From positions 17,905-81,904 of the forward strand of contig JBFHWF010000002.1 of assembly GCA_041589175.1 (NCBI GenBank): a DNA stretch of 64,000 nucleotides, written 5' to 3'. How positions within the stretch are numbered: the first letter of the stretch is position 1; the number at the start of each line of letters is the position of its first letter. A program made the translations under genes and the position numbers. The notes below the pieces were generated by a model. The model was not told the origin of the DNA. It did no database searches and worked only from the letters and a program-made list of their open reading frames with translations. The stretch comes from SZUA-229 sp041589175 (GTDB lineage: Bacteria > Pseudomonadota > Gammaproteobacteria > SZUA-229). Positions 44,285 to 53,631 of this stretch are shown here, one piece after another.

Positions 44285-46740
44285 CGATGCATACTGGCTT
44301 CCGTCAGTAAGCTTAATGTCAGGTGAAGCAGTTCAGCAGAGTCGACGGGCTTTTTCATAAACCCCTTAATATGTAACTGTTCAGCACCTTCAGCAGTTAT
44401 GGCATTACTATGTCCAGTGCATAGAATGATGGGTAATTCGGGGCGTAGTTCCAGCATCTGTGAGGCGAGTAAATCGCCGGTCAACCCGGGCATAGTCTGG
44501 TCGGTTATTATCAGATCAAACTGGTCAGGGTCGCGTTTAAAGGTTTCCAGTGCTTCTATCGAATCACAGTATGCTGCCGTTTCAAAACCGGCGTTTCTAA
44601 ATAGCTCGGCGATAAATGAGGCTACGCTATTTTCATCGTCAACAATCATGAGTCGCTTGTTGGCGATTATTGACATGTCAATCGGCAATGTCTCACGCGT
44701 TTTTTCTTCGTTAACACGTTCCAGGTTAAATAACAGCTGAATCTGTGTTCCCTGCTGAGTATACTGTTCATCGATTCTGGAGCTGGAAATAATTATATGG
44801 CCGTTACTGCTATGAACAATGTCATTGGCGATTCGTAATCCGGAGTTATTGCTATCGGCTGACTCGCTTTCAAGTAAATCTGTAATACTCTGTTTGCTAA
44901 TACCCGGTCCATTATCCTGTATGGTAAGCACAGCATATGAATGATCCAGAAGTTTGCCGCAACAGGTGCAATGTTTACCCTGAATGTTCTGACAATCGAG
45001 GTTAATAGACAATGTTCCCTTGCCGTTCATGGCGTTGCGAGAATTAATCAGTAGATGCATTAGCAGTTGGTTAAACCGTGATGCATTAATAAATACAGCA
45101 GGTATATCTGGAGCTATCGATGTTGCAATTTCCATGGATGATGGCAATGCCGAACGTAGCATTTTGAGTGTGTTTTTTAGCAGTGAGGGCAGCACAATCG
45201 CCCTCGAGGATGATTCCTCCTGTAAATTTATGTTCTGTATCTGCTCAATAATATCCCGAGCTTTGATTCCAGATTCGCGTATATGACCCAGATAGCTGGC
45301 TAGTTTTGCATCTGTGTTGTTTAAGTGTTCAATAGCAAGGTCAGAGAATCCCAGTATGCTTGCCAGGATGTTATTGAAATCATGTGCGATGCCGCCAGCA
45401 AGCATGCCCAGGGCTTCCATTTTCTGTGCCTGGTGAAGCTGGTTTTCGAGTAATTTCTGCTCTTCCTGTTGCTGAAGCTGAACGGTTATGTCGTCACCTG
45501 CAAAGATGACAGATATTGGTCGCTTATCATCACATATAACAGTGCTTTTCCAGCGTATCTGTCGGCACTGATTATCATAGGTGATGATTGGAAGTTGCTC
45601 ACTGGTGTGTGATTCAGTGTCTGGCGTTAGCTGACAAGTCAGTAACTGGTGAAAGTGATCACGAAAAGTTTGCCTGACCTCCTGTGGTATGAAACTGTCA
45701 ATAAAATTCATTCCAGCCAGGTCGTTCTGCGTGCAACCAAGAATATGTGAAGCATGCTGGTTGGCTAGAACGATGCGTTCATGATTGTCCAGTACGATAA
45801 TGAGAACCTCAGCCACATCAATATATCGACGCGAAAGTTCACGCTCATATTTGAGAGAGGCTTCCATGTGTTTTCTATTTATCGCTTCAGCAAGAATATT
45901 CGATATTGATTGCAGAAAATTCAGTTCATCGAATTTAAGTTTGGTTTCGAGTGGGCTGAATAAAATAAAAATTCCAAAAGGGTAGTTCTTTTCACCAATC
46001 AGTAGGCTGGTGAAGGATTTGTAGCTGTCTTTTATTAGCTCGTCGGGGAACTCGAACCGATGTTCAGCTTTTATGGATTCGCAGGAAACTGGTGTGTCGC
46101 TACTCATAGTAAAACCTATGAGGTTGGATCTTGATGCCTGTATTACGGTTTTTGCAGCTTTTACCTGTGGCGTATTATATGCGGCTTTTACGAGAGCGGA
46201 TTTACCATTAATTGCTAGTTCAAGAATGATACCGGAAGACATTCCAAGAGACCCACAGACAACGGCGAGTGTCTGCTCAAGTAGATCTGTTACTGGTATA
46301 TTGCTAAGAGACACCTGCCCCAGTATTGCAATAAGACCCTGTCGATGCGCTCTCTGTTTGAGCCCGTCGATAAGCTTTTTTCTAGGTCGTGAATCTACCA
46401 GTTGCCCAATGTGGAACTGTTTATCATCTATCTGTGCCGGCGTGAAGGTGGCATCTAGCCAGATTGTTTCACCATCGCTGGTGATGAATTGAAGCTCACC
46501 CTTCCAGGTTTGTCTCGAATTTAATGTGCTGGCAAGAAAATCGTAGTTATTATGCGTGCTTTCAACATGAGTAAAATCTTTGATTGGGCATCTGGTCAAT
46601 GCCTCCTGAGTGGTGTTTAGAAGGCTGGCAAAGCGTTGATTGCAGTAGTGTATATTAAGCTCATCATCAAGAATACAGATGACAGAGTAATTCAGTGTCT
46701 GCTCTATCAGGTGCGATTCTAACTGCTGTTCAAGTTGCAT
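44275..46740 (-). CDS. Hybrid sensor histidine kinase (PAS-GAF-PAS-HisKA-HATPase-receiver)
   Basis: An 821-residue soluble kinase. In order: a PAS domain (about 10-125), a GAF-like domain (about 130-290), a second PAS (about 305-425), HisKA with the phosphorylated His in GGIAHDFNNILASILG, an ATPase domain with LLINSRNAM and DNGPGIS, and a C-terminal receiver (MIVDDENSVASFI, acceptor Asp in LIITDQTMPGL). ATG 46740 is preferred over an upstream TTG at 46761 that lies inside the preceding gene. A C-x-C-C motif (HCTCCGKLLDHS) is inserted in the ATPase domain, a feature seen in other HDFNN kinases. The signal sensed is unknown. Confidence 0.88.
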   Translation of the reverse strand: MQLEQQLESHLIEQTLNYSVICILDDELNIHYCNQRFASLLNTTQEALTRCPIKDFTHVESTHNNYDFLASTLNSRQTWKGELQFITSDGETIWLDATFTPAQIDDKQFHIGQLVDSRPRKKLIDGLKQRAHRQGLIAILGQVSLSNIPVTDLLEQTLAVVCGSLGMSSGIILELAINGKSALVKAAYNTPQVKAAKTVIQASRSNLIGFTMSSDTPVSCESIKAEHRFEFPDELIKDSYKSFTSLLIGEKNYPFGIFILFSPLETKLKFDELNFLQSISNILAEAINRKHMEASLKYERELSRRYIDVAEVLIIVLDNHERIVLANQHASHILGCTQNDLAGMNFIDSFIPQEVRQTFRDHFHQLLTCQLTPDTESHTSEQLPIITYDNQCRQIRWKSTVICDDKRPISVIFAGDDITVQLQQQEEQKLLENQLHQAQKMEALGMLAGGIAHDFNNILASILGFSDLAIEHLNNTDAKLASYLGHIRESGIKARDIIEQIQNINLQEESSSRAIVLPSLLKNTLKMLRSALPSSMEIATSIAPDIPAVFINASRFNQLLMHLLINSRNAMNGKGTLSINLDCQNIQGKHCTCCGKLLDHSYAVLTIQDNGPGISKQSITDLLESESADSNNSGLRIANDIVHSSNGHIIISSSRIDEQYTQQGTQIQLLFNLERVNEEKTRETLPIDMSIIANKRLMIVDDENSVASFIAELFRNAGFETAAYCDSIEALETFKRDPDQFDLIITDQTMPGLTGDLLASQMLELRPELPIILCTGHSNAITAEGAEQLHIKGFMKKPVDSAELLHLTLSLLTEASMHRQA

Positions 46741-46741
46741 A

Positions 46742-47119
46742 TTACTCGATAGGGAGGCCAAGTATAGTGTTGACGCTTTCCCTGAGCTCTTTTACGGTAA
46801 ATGGTTTTTTTAGTGTTGTCTCAGCACCTACCAGTTTGGCTATTGGAAGGTAATCGAAACGACCTGTGATGCCTCCACCCCCAGATATCGCCAGTATGCG
46901 CATGTCAGGATAGGCCTTGCTGAATTCCATAATCATGTCTATGCCATTTTTTTCTGGCATTACAAGGTCTGCTATTAGCAGGTCAATTTTATTGTCTTTA
47001 CAGATGGTTTCAGCATCCGCAACATTTTCAGCAGTGTGAACCTGATGATGCTCAGATAGTGCCTCATCGATAAACTGAAGAATTGATGTGTCGTCATCGA
47101 CGACAAGTATTGTGCTCAT
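46742..47119 (-). CDS. Single-domain response regulator
   Basis: A 125-residue stand-alone receiver with Asp51 as phosphoacceptor (LLIADLVMPEKNGIDMI), the acidic pair VVDDDTS and the conserved Lys in TLKKPFTV. No output domain is present. Its stop codon is followed one base later by the kinase start, so the two are co-translated and are probably partners. The segment SGGGGITGRFDYLPIAKLVGA resembles receivers paired with HDFNN hybrid kinases. Confidence 0.9.
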   Translation of the reverse strand: MSTILVVDDDTSILQFIDEALSEHHQVHTAENVADAETICKDNKIDLLIADLVMPEKNGIDMIMEFSKAYPDMRILAISGGGGITGRFDYLPIAKLVGAETTLKKPFTVKELRESVNTILGLPIE

Positions 47120-47152
47120 TGTATGGAACAGCCATATATCGTTAATTCAATA

Positions 47153-48340
47153 TTAGAATAGCTCAATATCACCATTTGTCATCGATTGCTGAGATATTGG
47201 GTTCCGATTCATTCTAAGATCAAAATCTTGTATTTCAGAGAGCGTTGTCTGGAAAATCTCAACCAGGGCGTCGAGATTGAGGCTGCTATCAGTCTGATTA
47301 TCAAGCGACTGGTTGATAGTTGCATCCATGCTGGAAATCAGTAGTAACTTCTGAATGCGTGTGTCCATATGGCTGGACAACTGGGTAACCATGTCTTCAA
47401 ACTGTAAAGATTGAATAGCGAGGCCAACATGTCGATTTAAAAGGTCTGATATCTTGGAAATTTCGGACAATTTGTTCGAAGTTTCTATGTTCCGGGCTTC
47501 GATCTCATGCATCATGTCATCCAGATGCGTTTTGTTAGAAATCGTCATATTCATATCACTTGATGCCATTCGACCAACCTGTGTGTTGGCGATTGATATC
47601 GTGTCCGCTGTACTGGTGAACTGTTCACGAATCTGGTCGCTAAAATTCTGGCTTCTCTGAGATAGTGATCTAACTTCATCGGCGACGACGGCGAAGCCAC
47701 GACCCTGATCGCCTGCTCGGGCGGCTTCTATGGCAGCATTCAGTGCCAGCAAATTAGTCTGGGCACTAATGGAGTCCATTTCATCCAGTAGTTTCAGAAC
47801 TTTCTCGTAATCATTACGTACCTGATTTAATGAGTTCACAAGCTCCATGCTCTGCTTGCTCATATCAGTAATGTTTTGCATGATGGTTTTCAGAGTGTCG
47901 GCAGCATCTACGGCAAGCCCCTGAATCGTCTTGTGATTATCAGACTCATTAGATACATCATCGACTAGTGAAAATACCATATTTTTCTGTTGCATCGATT
48001 CACGTTCCAGTCCCTGGAAACTCGCAACAAGGCCCTTAATAGCGGTATTCAATAATGACTGAATCTGTTCGTTCTCTGTTTTAACGATTTTGACTTCCTG
48101 TTTGCACACAGAGTGAGTTTCGGAAATCAGTCTTGCCAGTTGTTCACTATTGTCGATGGTGGAGGCGCTCTGCCCAGAATCTATCGTACTGCTGGATGTA
48201 CTGCTTATGATGATGAGAGCTACGGCTGTTAGAAGAGCAATGCTTCCGTATGCAGTAATACCCGTTGGGAATACACTGTACAGTGCGATACAGATGATCG
48301 CTATGATTATAACGCTCAGGTGTTTCTTGTAATTTCTCAT
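47153..48340 (-). CDS. Membrane-hairpin methyl-accepting protein ending in GDIELF
   Basis: A 395-residue chemoreceptor-like protein. Two adjacent N-terminal transmembrane helices (about residues 8-25 and 30-47) leave almost no periplasmic sensor domain. The signalling tip is intact (ISAQTNLLALNAAIEAARAG, then GRGFAVVADEVRSLSQRS). After the hairpin comes SLQFEDMVTQLSSHM, and the protein ends NGDIELF. The product encoded at 59953 has the same plan, so the two are likely paralogs. ATG 48340 is chosen over a TTG nine codons upstream; neither has a clear ribosome-binding site. Confidence 0.88.
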   Translation of the reverse strand: MRNYKKHLSVIIIAIICIALYSVFPTGITAYGSIALLTAVALIIISSTSSSTIDSGQSASTIDNSEQLARLISETHSVCKQEVKIVKTENEQIQSLLNTAIKGLVASFQGLERESMQQKNMVFSLVDDVSNESDNHKTIQGLAVDAADTLKTIMQNITDMSKQSMELVNSLNQVRNDYEKVLKLLDEMDSISAQTNLLALNAAIEAARAGDQGRGFAVVADEVRSLSQRSQNFSDQIREQFTSTADTISIANTQVGRMASSDMNMTISNKTHLDDMMHEIEARNIETSNKLSEISKISDLLNRHVGLAIQSLQFEDMVTQLSSHMDTRIQKLLLISSMDATINQSLDNQTDSSLNLDALVEIFQTTLSEIQDFDLRMNRNPISQQSMTNGDIELF

Positions 48341-48400
48341 ATTGATAATTAACGAATAAAGTATCAAGCAATAGCTTGTGGATATTTAATCATCAACAGG

Positions 48401-49483
48401 TTAATTAATGTCGTTACCTATCGATGGCCCATGAAACTCCGTGCATCCTATCTGTTTTGCAAACTCTAGTTCTTTTGGTGTGGAAATATCAGCACCAATT
48501 ATTGTTATGTTACGGTTTTTATAAGCTTCCAGCATTATTGATATGTTATTGCTGTTATTGAGCGAAATATATGTTAGTGGAATATCGATCTCAATCGCAT
48601 CACATCGACTGTTTTTGATGATATTCAGTACATGTAGTGAAAAACTGAACCTTTCTATGTGCATCCTGGTATTAAGCTCTGATACTGCATTATACAAATG
48701 CTCATAGTCTTTTCTGTAAAGTTGTGACTCGCTGAATACGCATTCAACCTGCGCCTCAGATATTTTCTCTGAACGCAGAGTATCTCGAAGCATAGATACG
48801 AACTGTACTGGATTTGCATTAAAAGGCTGAATATAGATAGCCAGTCTGTCTGTTTTGTTATCGTTTTTGAACTGCTTGCAGGCACGTTCTATCAGAATTC
48901 TTGCATGACGCAGCTGCAGAGGTGTGTCCGGGCTGAGCAGACGTTTATTTTTAGCTTCGAGCTGATTAAACTGGACTAGTTGTGTTACCGGCTGCTCATA
49001 ATCAATCGATAGTCGATAACGTATGCTGACTCTATACTCGTTGTTTTCAATATCAGTTGCCAGATTGGTCGCGTCCCGAATAATACTGGCAGGTGTATTA
49101 TGATGTGCGCGTGATATACGGTGCTTTAGTACAGACCAGTTAATTGGTTTGGTAATGTAATCATCAGCACCTGCGTTGAAAGCTTCCTCAACCGAGTTAT
49201 CATCGTCAAGGCTGGTGATAATGATGGTGGGTATATCAGCATAGCGCTCCTTAATTTTTCGGCATGCCTCAAAACCGTTGAGTTCTGGCATAACCGCATC
49301 CAGTAGCACCATGTCTATATGATTCTGCTCAAGTAATGTTAATACTTCCATGCCATTGGCAGCATCATGGGTGATGTACCTTTCTTTTTCCAGTATATGC
49401 TTCAGCAGGAATCGTACAGATGGGTCATCATCGGCGATAATGATATGCGGTCTATCGTGCTGGGCTATGCTTTGTCCATTCAA
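48401..49483 (-). CDS. Receiver fused to a degenerate EAL-like domain
   Basis: A 360-residue protein. The receiver (about 10-130) is complete: IIIADDDPS, Asp62 in MVLLDAVMPELNG and Lys in YITKPINW. Residues about 210-355 align by eye with an EAL domain: QVECVFSESQL (for LEITES), FSFSLHVLNII (for DDFGxGYSSL), AIEIDIPLTYI (for LKIDRSFV), IIGADISTPKELEFAKQIGC (for VVAEGVET...LGC) and FHGPSIG (for QGY.FG). The metal-binding acidic residues are lost, so c-di-GMP hydrolysis is unlikely; a binding role is possible. The start is TTG 49483, supported by AGGA 8 bases upstream, with no nearby in-frame ATG. Confidence 0.8.
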   Translation of the reverse strand: MNGQSIAQHDRPHIIIADDDPSVRFLLKHILEKERYITHDAANGMEVLTLLEQNHIDMVLLDAVMPELNGFEACRKIKERYADIPTIIITSLDDDNSVEEAFNAGADDYITKPINWSVLKHRISRAHHNTPASIIRDATNLATDIENNEYRVSIRYRLSIDYEQPVTQLVQFNQLEAKNKRLLSPDTPLQLRHARILIERACKQFKNDNKTDRLAIYIQPFNANPVQFVSMLRDTLRSEKISEAQVECVFSESQLYRKDYEHLYNAVSELNTRMHIERFSFSLHVLNIIKNSRCDAIEIDIPLTYISLNNSNNISIMLEAYKNRNITIIGADISTPKELEFAKQIGCTEFHGPSIGNDIN

Positions 49484-49903
49484 ACTTATGATTCCTGACG
49501 CAATGACTTAATGCGGTGGCCTACGGAAGAGGAGGGGATACCGTGACAGACCCTGTTTAATTCGAGTCTAGTCGCTGACGGTGGCTTTTCAAGTTTGTCT
49601 GTGCAATTAGGCATGTTGTGAGGAATTCAAATAAAGTCAATAAATACAATAAGATAGAGTTATCGATTGGTTTTTTATTAGAACCTCATTAAAAAAAACA
49701 ATCTTAATGAGGAAAAAATCCCGATGCCACCTGAATACTCAGTTGAAGATATCAACAGTCACTAATAAGTCGATAAAAATCATACTAAAAGAGTGTCTGG
49801 ATGAATGGTTAATAGCGGAATCTTGGTCTATACATATCCTAGACACAGCACTATTAGCTGGAATAGTCGGAAACAGAAATGTGAATTTAGGGGAATATCC
49901 ATA
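49484..49903. other. Divergent promoter region between the receiver-EAL gene and cheY
   Basis: About 420 A/T-rich bases between divergent genes. It holds a perfect 9-bp inverted repeat (49684-49712, listed separately). No convincing sigma-54 or sigma-28 site was found, so the promoters are probably vegetative. The short frame that starts at 49707 runs through the cheY leader and lacks support. Confidence 0.5.
49684..49712. repeat. Perfect inverted repeat CCTCATTAA/TTAATGAGG
   Basis: Arms at 49684-49692 and 49704-49712, loop of 11 A-rich bases. It is flanked by T-runs upstream and A-runs downstream. It could be an operator for a dimeric regulator or a terminator reading on the minus strand. 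Confidence 0.65.
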
Positions 49904-50266
49904 ATGGCGAGTATATTGGCGGTTGATGACTCATCATCTATGCGGCAGATGGTGTCTTTTACCTTGAAAGGTGCCGGCTACCAGGTCACTGAGGCTGCTG
50001 ATGGGCAGGAAGCACTGAATAAGGCGAAAGCACAACAGTTTGATCTCATCATAACTGACGTAAATATGCCGGTAATGGATGGTATTACATTTATACGTCA
50101 TCTACGCGGTGAAGCGAATTATCGATTTACCCCCATGCTCATGCTAACAACTGAATCTGCTGCAGACAAAAAGGCAGAAGGTAAGGCTGCGGGTGCAACT
50201 GGGTGGATCGTAAAACCATTCAATCCCGATCAGTTACTGAATACCATTAAGAAGGTACTGCGCTAG
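49904..50266 (+). CDS. cheY: Chemotaxis response regulator CheY
   Basis: Single-domain regulator that binds the flagellar switch when phosphorylated. The start is ATG 49904 (MASILAVDDSSSMRQMV) with AGGGGA upstream; the open frame further 5' is leader. Asp52 lies in IITDVNMPVMDG and the conserved Lys in IVKPFNPDQL. The 120 residues are typical. It heads the cheY-cheA-cheW operon. Confidence 0.95.
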   Translation: MASILAVDDSSSMRQMVSFTLKGAGYQVTEAADGQEALNKAKAQQFDLIITDVNMPVMDGITFIRHLRGEANYRFTPMLMLTTESAADKKAEGKAAGATGWIVKPFNPDQLLNTIKKVLR

Positions 50267-50289
50267 TTTATCTGTAGGAGTCCACATAA

Positions 50290-52332
50290 ATGTCGATAGA
50301 TCTGGCTCAGTTTCACGAGACATTTTTCGAAGAAAGTTTTGAAGGGCTGGATGTTATGGAGTCAGGCCTGCTCGAGCTCGAGCAGGGCGAAGTTGACCTG
50401 GAAAACATCAATACAATCTTCAGATCAGCTCACTCAATCAAAGGCGGCAGCGGCACGTTCGGTTTTACCGCAGTAGCAGATTTCACACATGATATGGAAA
50501 CCCTGTTAGACCAGATGCGCAATGGCGATCGCCAGGTAACCGCTGATATCGTAAATGTACTTCTGGGTTGTGTTGACACGCTTAGAAGTATGCTCACTGC
50601 GATCAAGGATAAGGAAGATGTTGACGTCACCGCTGTCGCGGAAATGTCAGCAAAACTGCAGGCCATTCTTAATGGTGAAGTGGTACATGACGGTGCACCT
50701 GGAGAACAGGTCAACGATACGGTTGTTACGAGCAAGGAACAATCTACGGGTGATGGCTGGAATATCTGTTTTACGCCTTTTCAAGACATTATGAAGACTG
50801 GCAATGATACTGTCAGGTTGATAAGAGAGTTAAGAGAACTGGCTCAGGAATCAGAAGTGGAGGCCATTACTGATAATTTGCCAGCGCTTGAAGAAATCGA
50901 TCCTGAAGGGAGTTATATCAGCTGGAATATACGCCTGTATGGCCAGGATATTAATGAAGAAGAAATACGTGAAGTCTTTGCGTGGGTCGATGATGAATGT
51001 GAACTTGAGATAAAGCCTCTGGTTGTTGGTGCTGCATATACAGGCCCGGAGCGACGCGATGACTCACGCAGGCAGGAAGATGCACCTGACAGACGTTCTA
51101 CAGACAGAAGAAGTAAGGCCTCAGAATCATCATCGATTCGCGTTAATATCAGTAAGGTTGATGAACTGATCAATATGGTCGGTGAACTGGTTATAACACA
51201 GTCAATGTTGAGCCAGTTTGGTGATGATGAGTTCAATGAGCAGCATCTGGAGCGGCTGAAAGATGGATTATCTCAATTAGAGAGCCACACCCGCGAACTT
51301 CAGGAAAGCGTCATGCGTATTCGGATGATGCCTATCAGCTTTGCATTTCAGAGATTTCCACGACTTGTGCATGACCTGAGTACACAGTTTGGTAAGAAAA
51401 TCGAACTGGTTATGTCGGGTGAAAATACCGAGCTAGACAAAACTGTACTCGAAAAAATTGGTGATCCACTTGTGCATCTTGTTAGAAACTCACTGGATCA
51501 TGGTATTGAATCACCAGAATCACGGATAAATGCAGGCAAATCAGAAACCGGTGTTATCGAGCTTAAGGCTTATCATCAGGGTGGCAATATTGTCATAGAG
51601 ATAAGGGATGATGGTGCTGGCCTCAATAAAGAAAAGATACTGACTAAAGCGCGGGATAATAACCTGATAGGTAATGATGAAAGACTATCAGATGAACAGA
51701 TATACGATCTGATATTCAGGCCAGGTTTCTCCACAGCCGATGTGATTAGTGATGTATCGGGTCGTGGTGTAGGAATGGATGTTGTCAGGAGAAATATAAG
51801 AGAACTTGGGGGTGCAGTTGATGTCGCTTCAAGTCCAGGTGAAGGATCAGTTTTCACAATTCGTCTGCCGCTGACACTTGCAATACTCGATGGGCAGCTG
51901 GTGGGCATAGGTGATGAAACCTATATCCTGCCTGTTATCTCTATCGTTGAATCCCTGCAGGTGAGAGAAGAAAACATTAATGCTGTTGCTGGTAATGCTG
52001 AAGTTTACAGGCTGAGAGAAGAATACATTCCTATTGTCAGATTGTATCAGATATTTGATATTCAGCCGGCCTCAGAAAAATTATCGGATGGCTTGCTGGT
52101 AGTCGTTGAGGCAGAGGGTAAGAAAATAGCTATCTTTGTAGATGACCTATTAGGGCAGCAGCAGGTTGTAATAAAGAGCCTGGAAACAAATTTTAGAAAA
52201 GTAGAAGGCGTATCCGGTGCAACCATACTGGGAAATGGCACGGTGTCCCTGATAATTGATATTGCAGGGCTCATAGAATTGTACCAGAACGATATTGCCG
52301 GTCTTGCACCCTCGGTAAAAGGTGCGGCTTAG
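50290..52332 (+). CDS. cheA: Chemotaxis histidine kinase CheA
   Basis: Central kinase of the chemosensory array. In order: Hpt domain with His48 (IFRSAHSIKGGSGTFGF), a P2-like domain (about 155-245, WNICFTPFQDIMKTGNDT), a basic/acidic linker with ERRDDSRRQEDAPDRRSTDRR, dimerisation domain (VDELINMVGELVITQSML), ATPase domain (LVRNSLDHGIES, DDGAGL, GRGVGMDVV) and a C-terminal CheW-like domain. The 680 residues are standard. Arg codons AGA/AGG are much more frequent than in the flagellar genes. Confidence 0.97.
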   Translation: MSIDLAQFHETFFEESFEGLDVMESGLLELEQGEVDLENINTIFRSAHSIKGGSGTFGFTAVADFTHDMETLLDQMRNGDRQVTADIVNVLLGCVDTLRSMLTAIKDKEDVDVTAVAEMSAKLQAILNGEVVHDGAPGEQVNDTVVTSKEQSTGDGWNICFTPFQDIMKTGNDTVRLIRELRELAQESEVEAITDNLPALEEIDPEGSYISWNIRLYGQDINEEEIREVFAWVDDECELEIKPLVVGAAYTGPERRDDSRRQEDAPDRRSTDRRSKASESSSIRVNISKVDELINMVGELVITQSMLSQFGDDEFNEQHLERLKDGLSQLESHTRELQESVMRIRMMPISFAFQRFPRLVHDLSTQFGKKIELVMSGENTELDKTVLEKIGDPLVHLVRNSLDHGIESPESRINAGKSETGVIELKAYHQGGNIVIEIRDDGAGLNKEKILTKARDNNLIGNDERLSDEQIYDLIFRPGFSTADVISDVSGRGVGMDVVRRNIRELGGAVDVASSPGEGSVFTIRLPLTLAILDGQLVGIGDETYILPVISIVESLQVREENINAVAGNAEVYRLREEYIPIVRLYQIFDIQPASEKLSDGLLVVVEAEGKKIAIFVDDLLGQQQVVIKSLETNFRKVEGVSGATILGNGTVSLIIDIAGLIELYQNDIAGLAPSVKGAA

Positions 52333-52350
52333 TGAATGTGGAGTTAATAA

Positions 52351-52863
52351 ATGTCGGAAATAGCTGAAGAAATAGAGCACCAGGAAATAGCGAATGAGTA
52401 TAAAGAGCTATTAACATTTTTTCTGGCTGGTGAGGAGTATGGCGTCGATATTCTGCGCGTACAGGAAATAAAGGGCTGGGATACCGTTACAAATATACCC
52501 AATACACCTGAATATATTCGAGGTGTTATCAATATACGTGGCAGCATAGTGCCAATTATTGATATGCGACTGAGGTTCAATCTGGAGAAAAGAGACTACG
52601 ATGCAACAACTGTCGTGATCGTGCTCAATGTCATGCGTGGTAATAAAGAGAGTCGAACCATGGGTATTGTCGTTGATGCGGTTTCTGATGTTTATAACAT
52701 CCCGCTGGATGATGTTAAAGCATCACCAGATTTTGGTACTGCTGTAGATACAGAGTTCGTTACTGGTCTGGCAACAGTTAATGAAAAGATGATTATCGTG
52801 CTTGATATTGACCATATGCTAAATGCAGCCGAGCTGGAAGTGATTGATACGATATCTGAATAA
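52351..52863 (+). CDS. cheW: Chemotaxis coupling protein CheW
   Basis: Adaptor linking chemoreceptors to CheA. The family pattern is clear: FFLAGEEYGVDILRVQEIKGWDTVTNIPNTP-type segment and YIRGVINIRGSIVPIIDMRLRF. The 170 residues are normal. It lies between cheA and the ParA-type gene. Confidence 0.96.
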   Translation: MSEIAEEIEHQEIANEYKELLTFFLAGEEYGVDILRVQEIKGWDTVTNIPNTPEYIRGVINIRGSIVPIIDMRLRFNLEKRDYDATTVVIVLNVMRGNKESRTMGIVVDAVSDVYNIPLDDVKASPDFGTAVDTEFVTGLATVNEKMIIVLDIDHMLNAAELEVIDTISE

Positions 52864-52879
52864 TCGAACATATGATTAA

Positions 52880-53629
52880 ATGACAAGAAAGATCGCTGTA
52901 ATCAATCAGAAAGGTGGCGTCGGTAAAACTACGACTACTGCAAATCTCGGATATTTGCTTGCGGAAAATGGATCGACTGTAACATTAATTGATCTCGATC
53001 CTCAGAGTAGCTTGACTGTAAGTCTGGGTGTTGACTGGAGAGAGCATAAAGGTATTGAAGACGTGCTTTTGCACGGTGAATGTCTTGAAGATGTAGTCGT
53101 TAAAAAAAATTCACGGCTAAATCTGGTTGCTTCTGGTAATCACCTGGGGCAAGCAGAGCATATAGATCAGGAGTCATCAGCTATTGCAAAAAAATTGAGG
53201 GATGTAATTGCAGGTATAGAAGATGACTATGTTCTTATAGATTGTCCGCCATCATCTGGGTTTCTCATAGTGAGTGCACTATATGCAGTTGATGAGGTGC
53301 TGATACCGATTGCTGCAGATTATCTGACATTACATGGTCTGTCGCATTTGATAGGAACGATACAGGGGTTCGAGCAGCGCATTGGGCATAGCATTGCTAA
53401 GCGATTCGTAGTGACTCGCTATCATCCTAGAAGAAGGCTGGCGAATGATGTCAGGGAAAAGTTGCATGTATATTTTCCAGGTGAGGTGCTAGAGACCTGT
53501 ATCAGGGAGTCTAGCTCGCTTGCTGAGGCGCCAGGATTTGGTAAAACGATTTATGAATATCAGCGTAATTCTAATGGCTGTGAAGACTATAGAAAACTGG
53601 CCGCTGAGTTTGCAATGATTGAGATGTAA
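52880..53629 (+). CDS. ParA-family ATPase of the chemotaxis cluster (ParC-like)
   Basis: A 249-residue deviant-Walker ATPase with KGGVGKTTTT (residues 11-20), LIDLDPQSSLT and VLIDCPPSSG. Chromosomal parA/parB context is absent. ParA homologs inside chemotaxis operons (ParC in Vibrio, PpfA in Rhodobacter) position chemosensory arrays in the cell, and that role is inferred here from location after cheW. The next gene begins 2 bases after its stop and encodes a protein with a basic N-terminus, which may be its ATPase-stimulating partner. Confidence 0.88.
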   Translation: MTRKIAVINQKGGVGKTTTTANLGYLLAENGSTVTLIDLDPQSSLTVSLGVDWREHKGIEDVLLHGECLEDVVVKKNSRLNLVASGNHLGQAEHIDQESSAIAKKLRDVIAGIEDDYVLIDCPPSSGFLIVSALYAVDEVLIPIAADYLTLHGLSHLIGTIQGFEQRIGHSIAKRFVVTRYHPRRRLANDVREKLHVYFPGEVLETCIRESSSLAEAPGFGKTIYEYQRNSNGCEDYRKLAAEFAMIEM

Positions 53630-53631
53630 GT

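Noticed and set aside
49632..49657. Possible sigma-28 promoter TAAAGTCA upstream of cheY
   Set aside because: The matching -10 has only about half of the consensus positions and the spacing is wrong.
49707..49904. 65-residue reading frame between the divergent signalling operons
   Set aside because: Its start lies inside the palindrome, it has no recognisable domain and it ends at the cheY start in another frame; treated as cheY leader.
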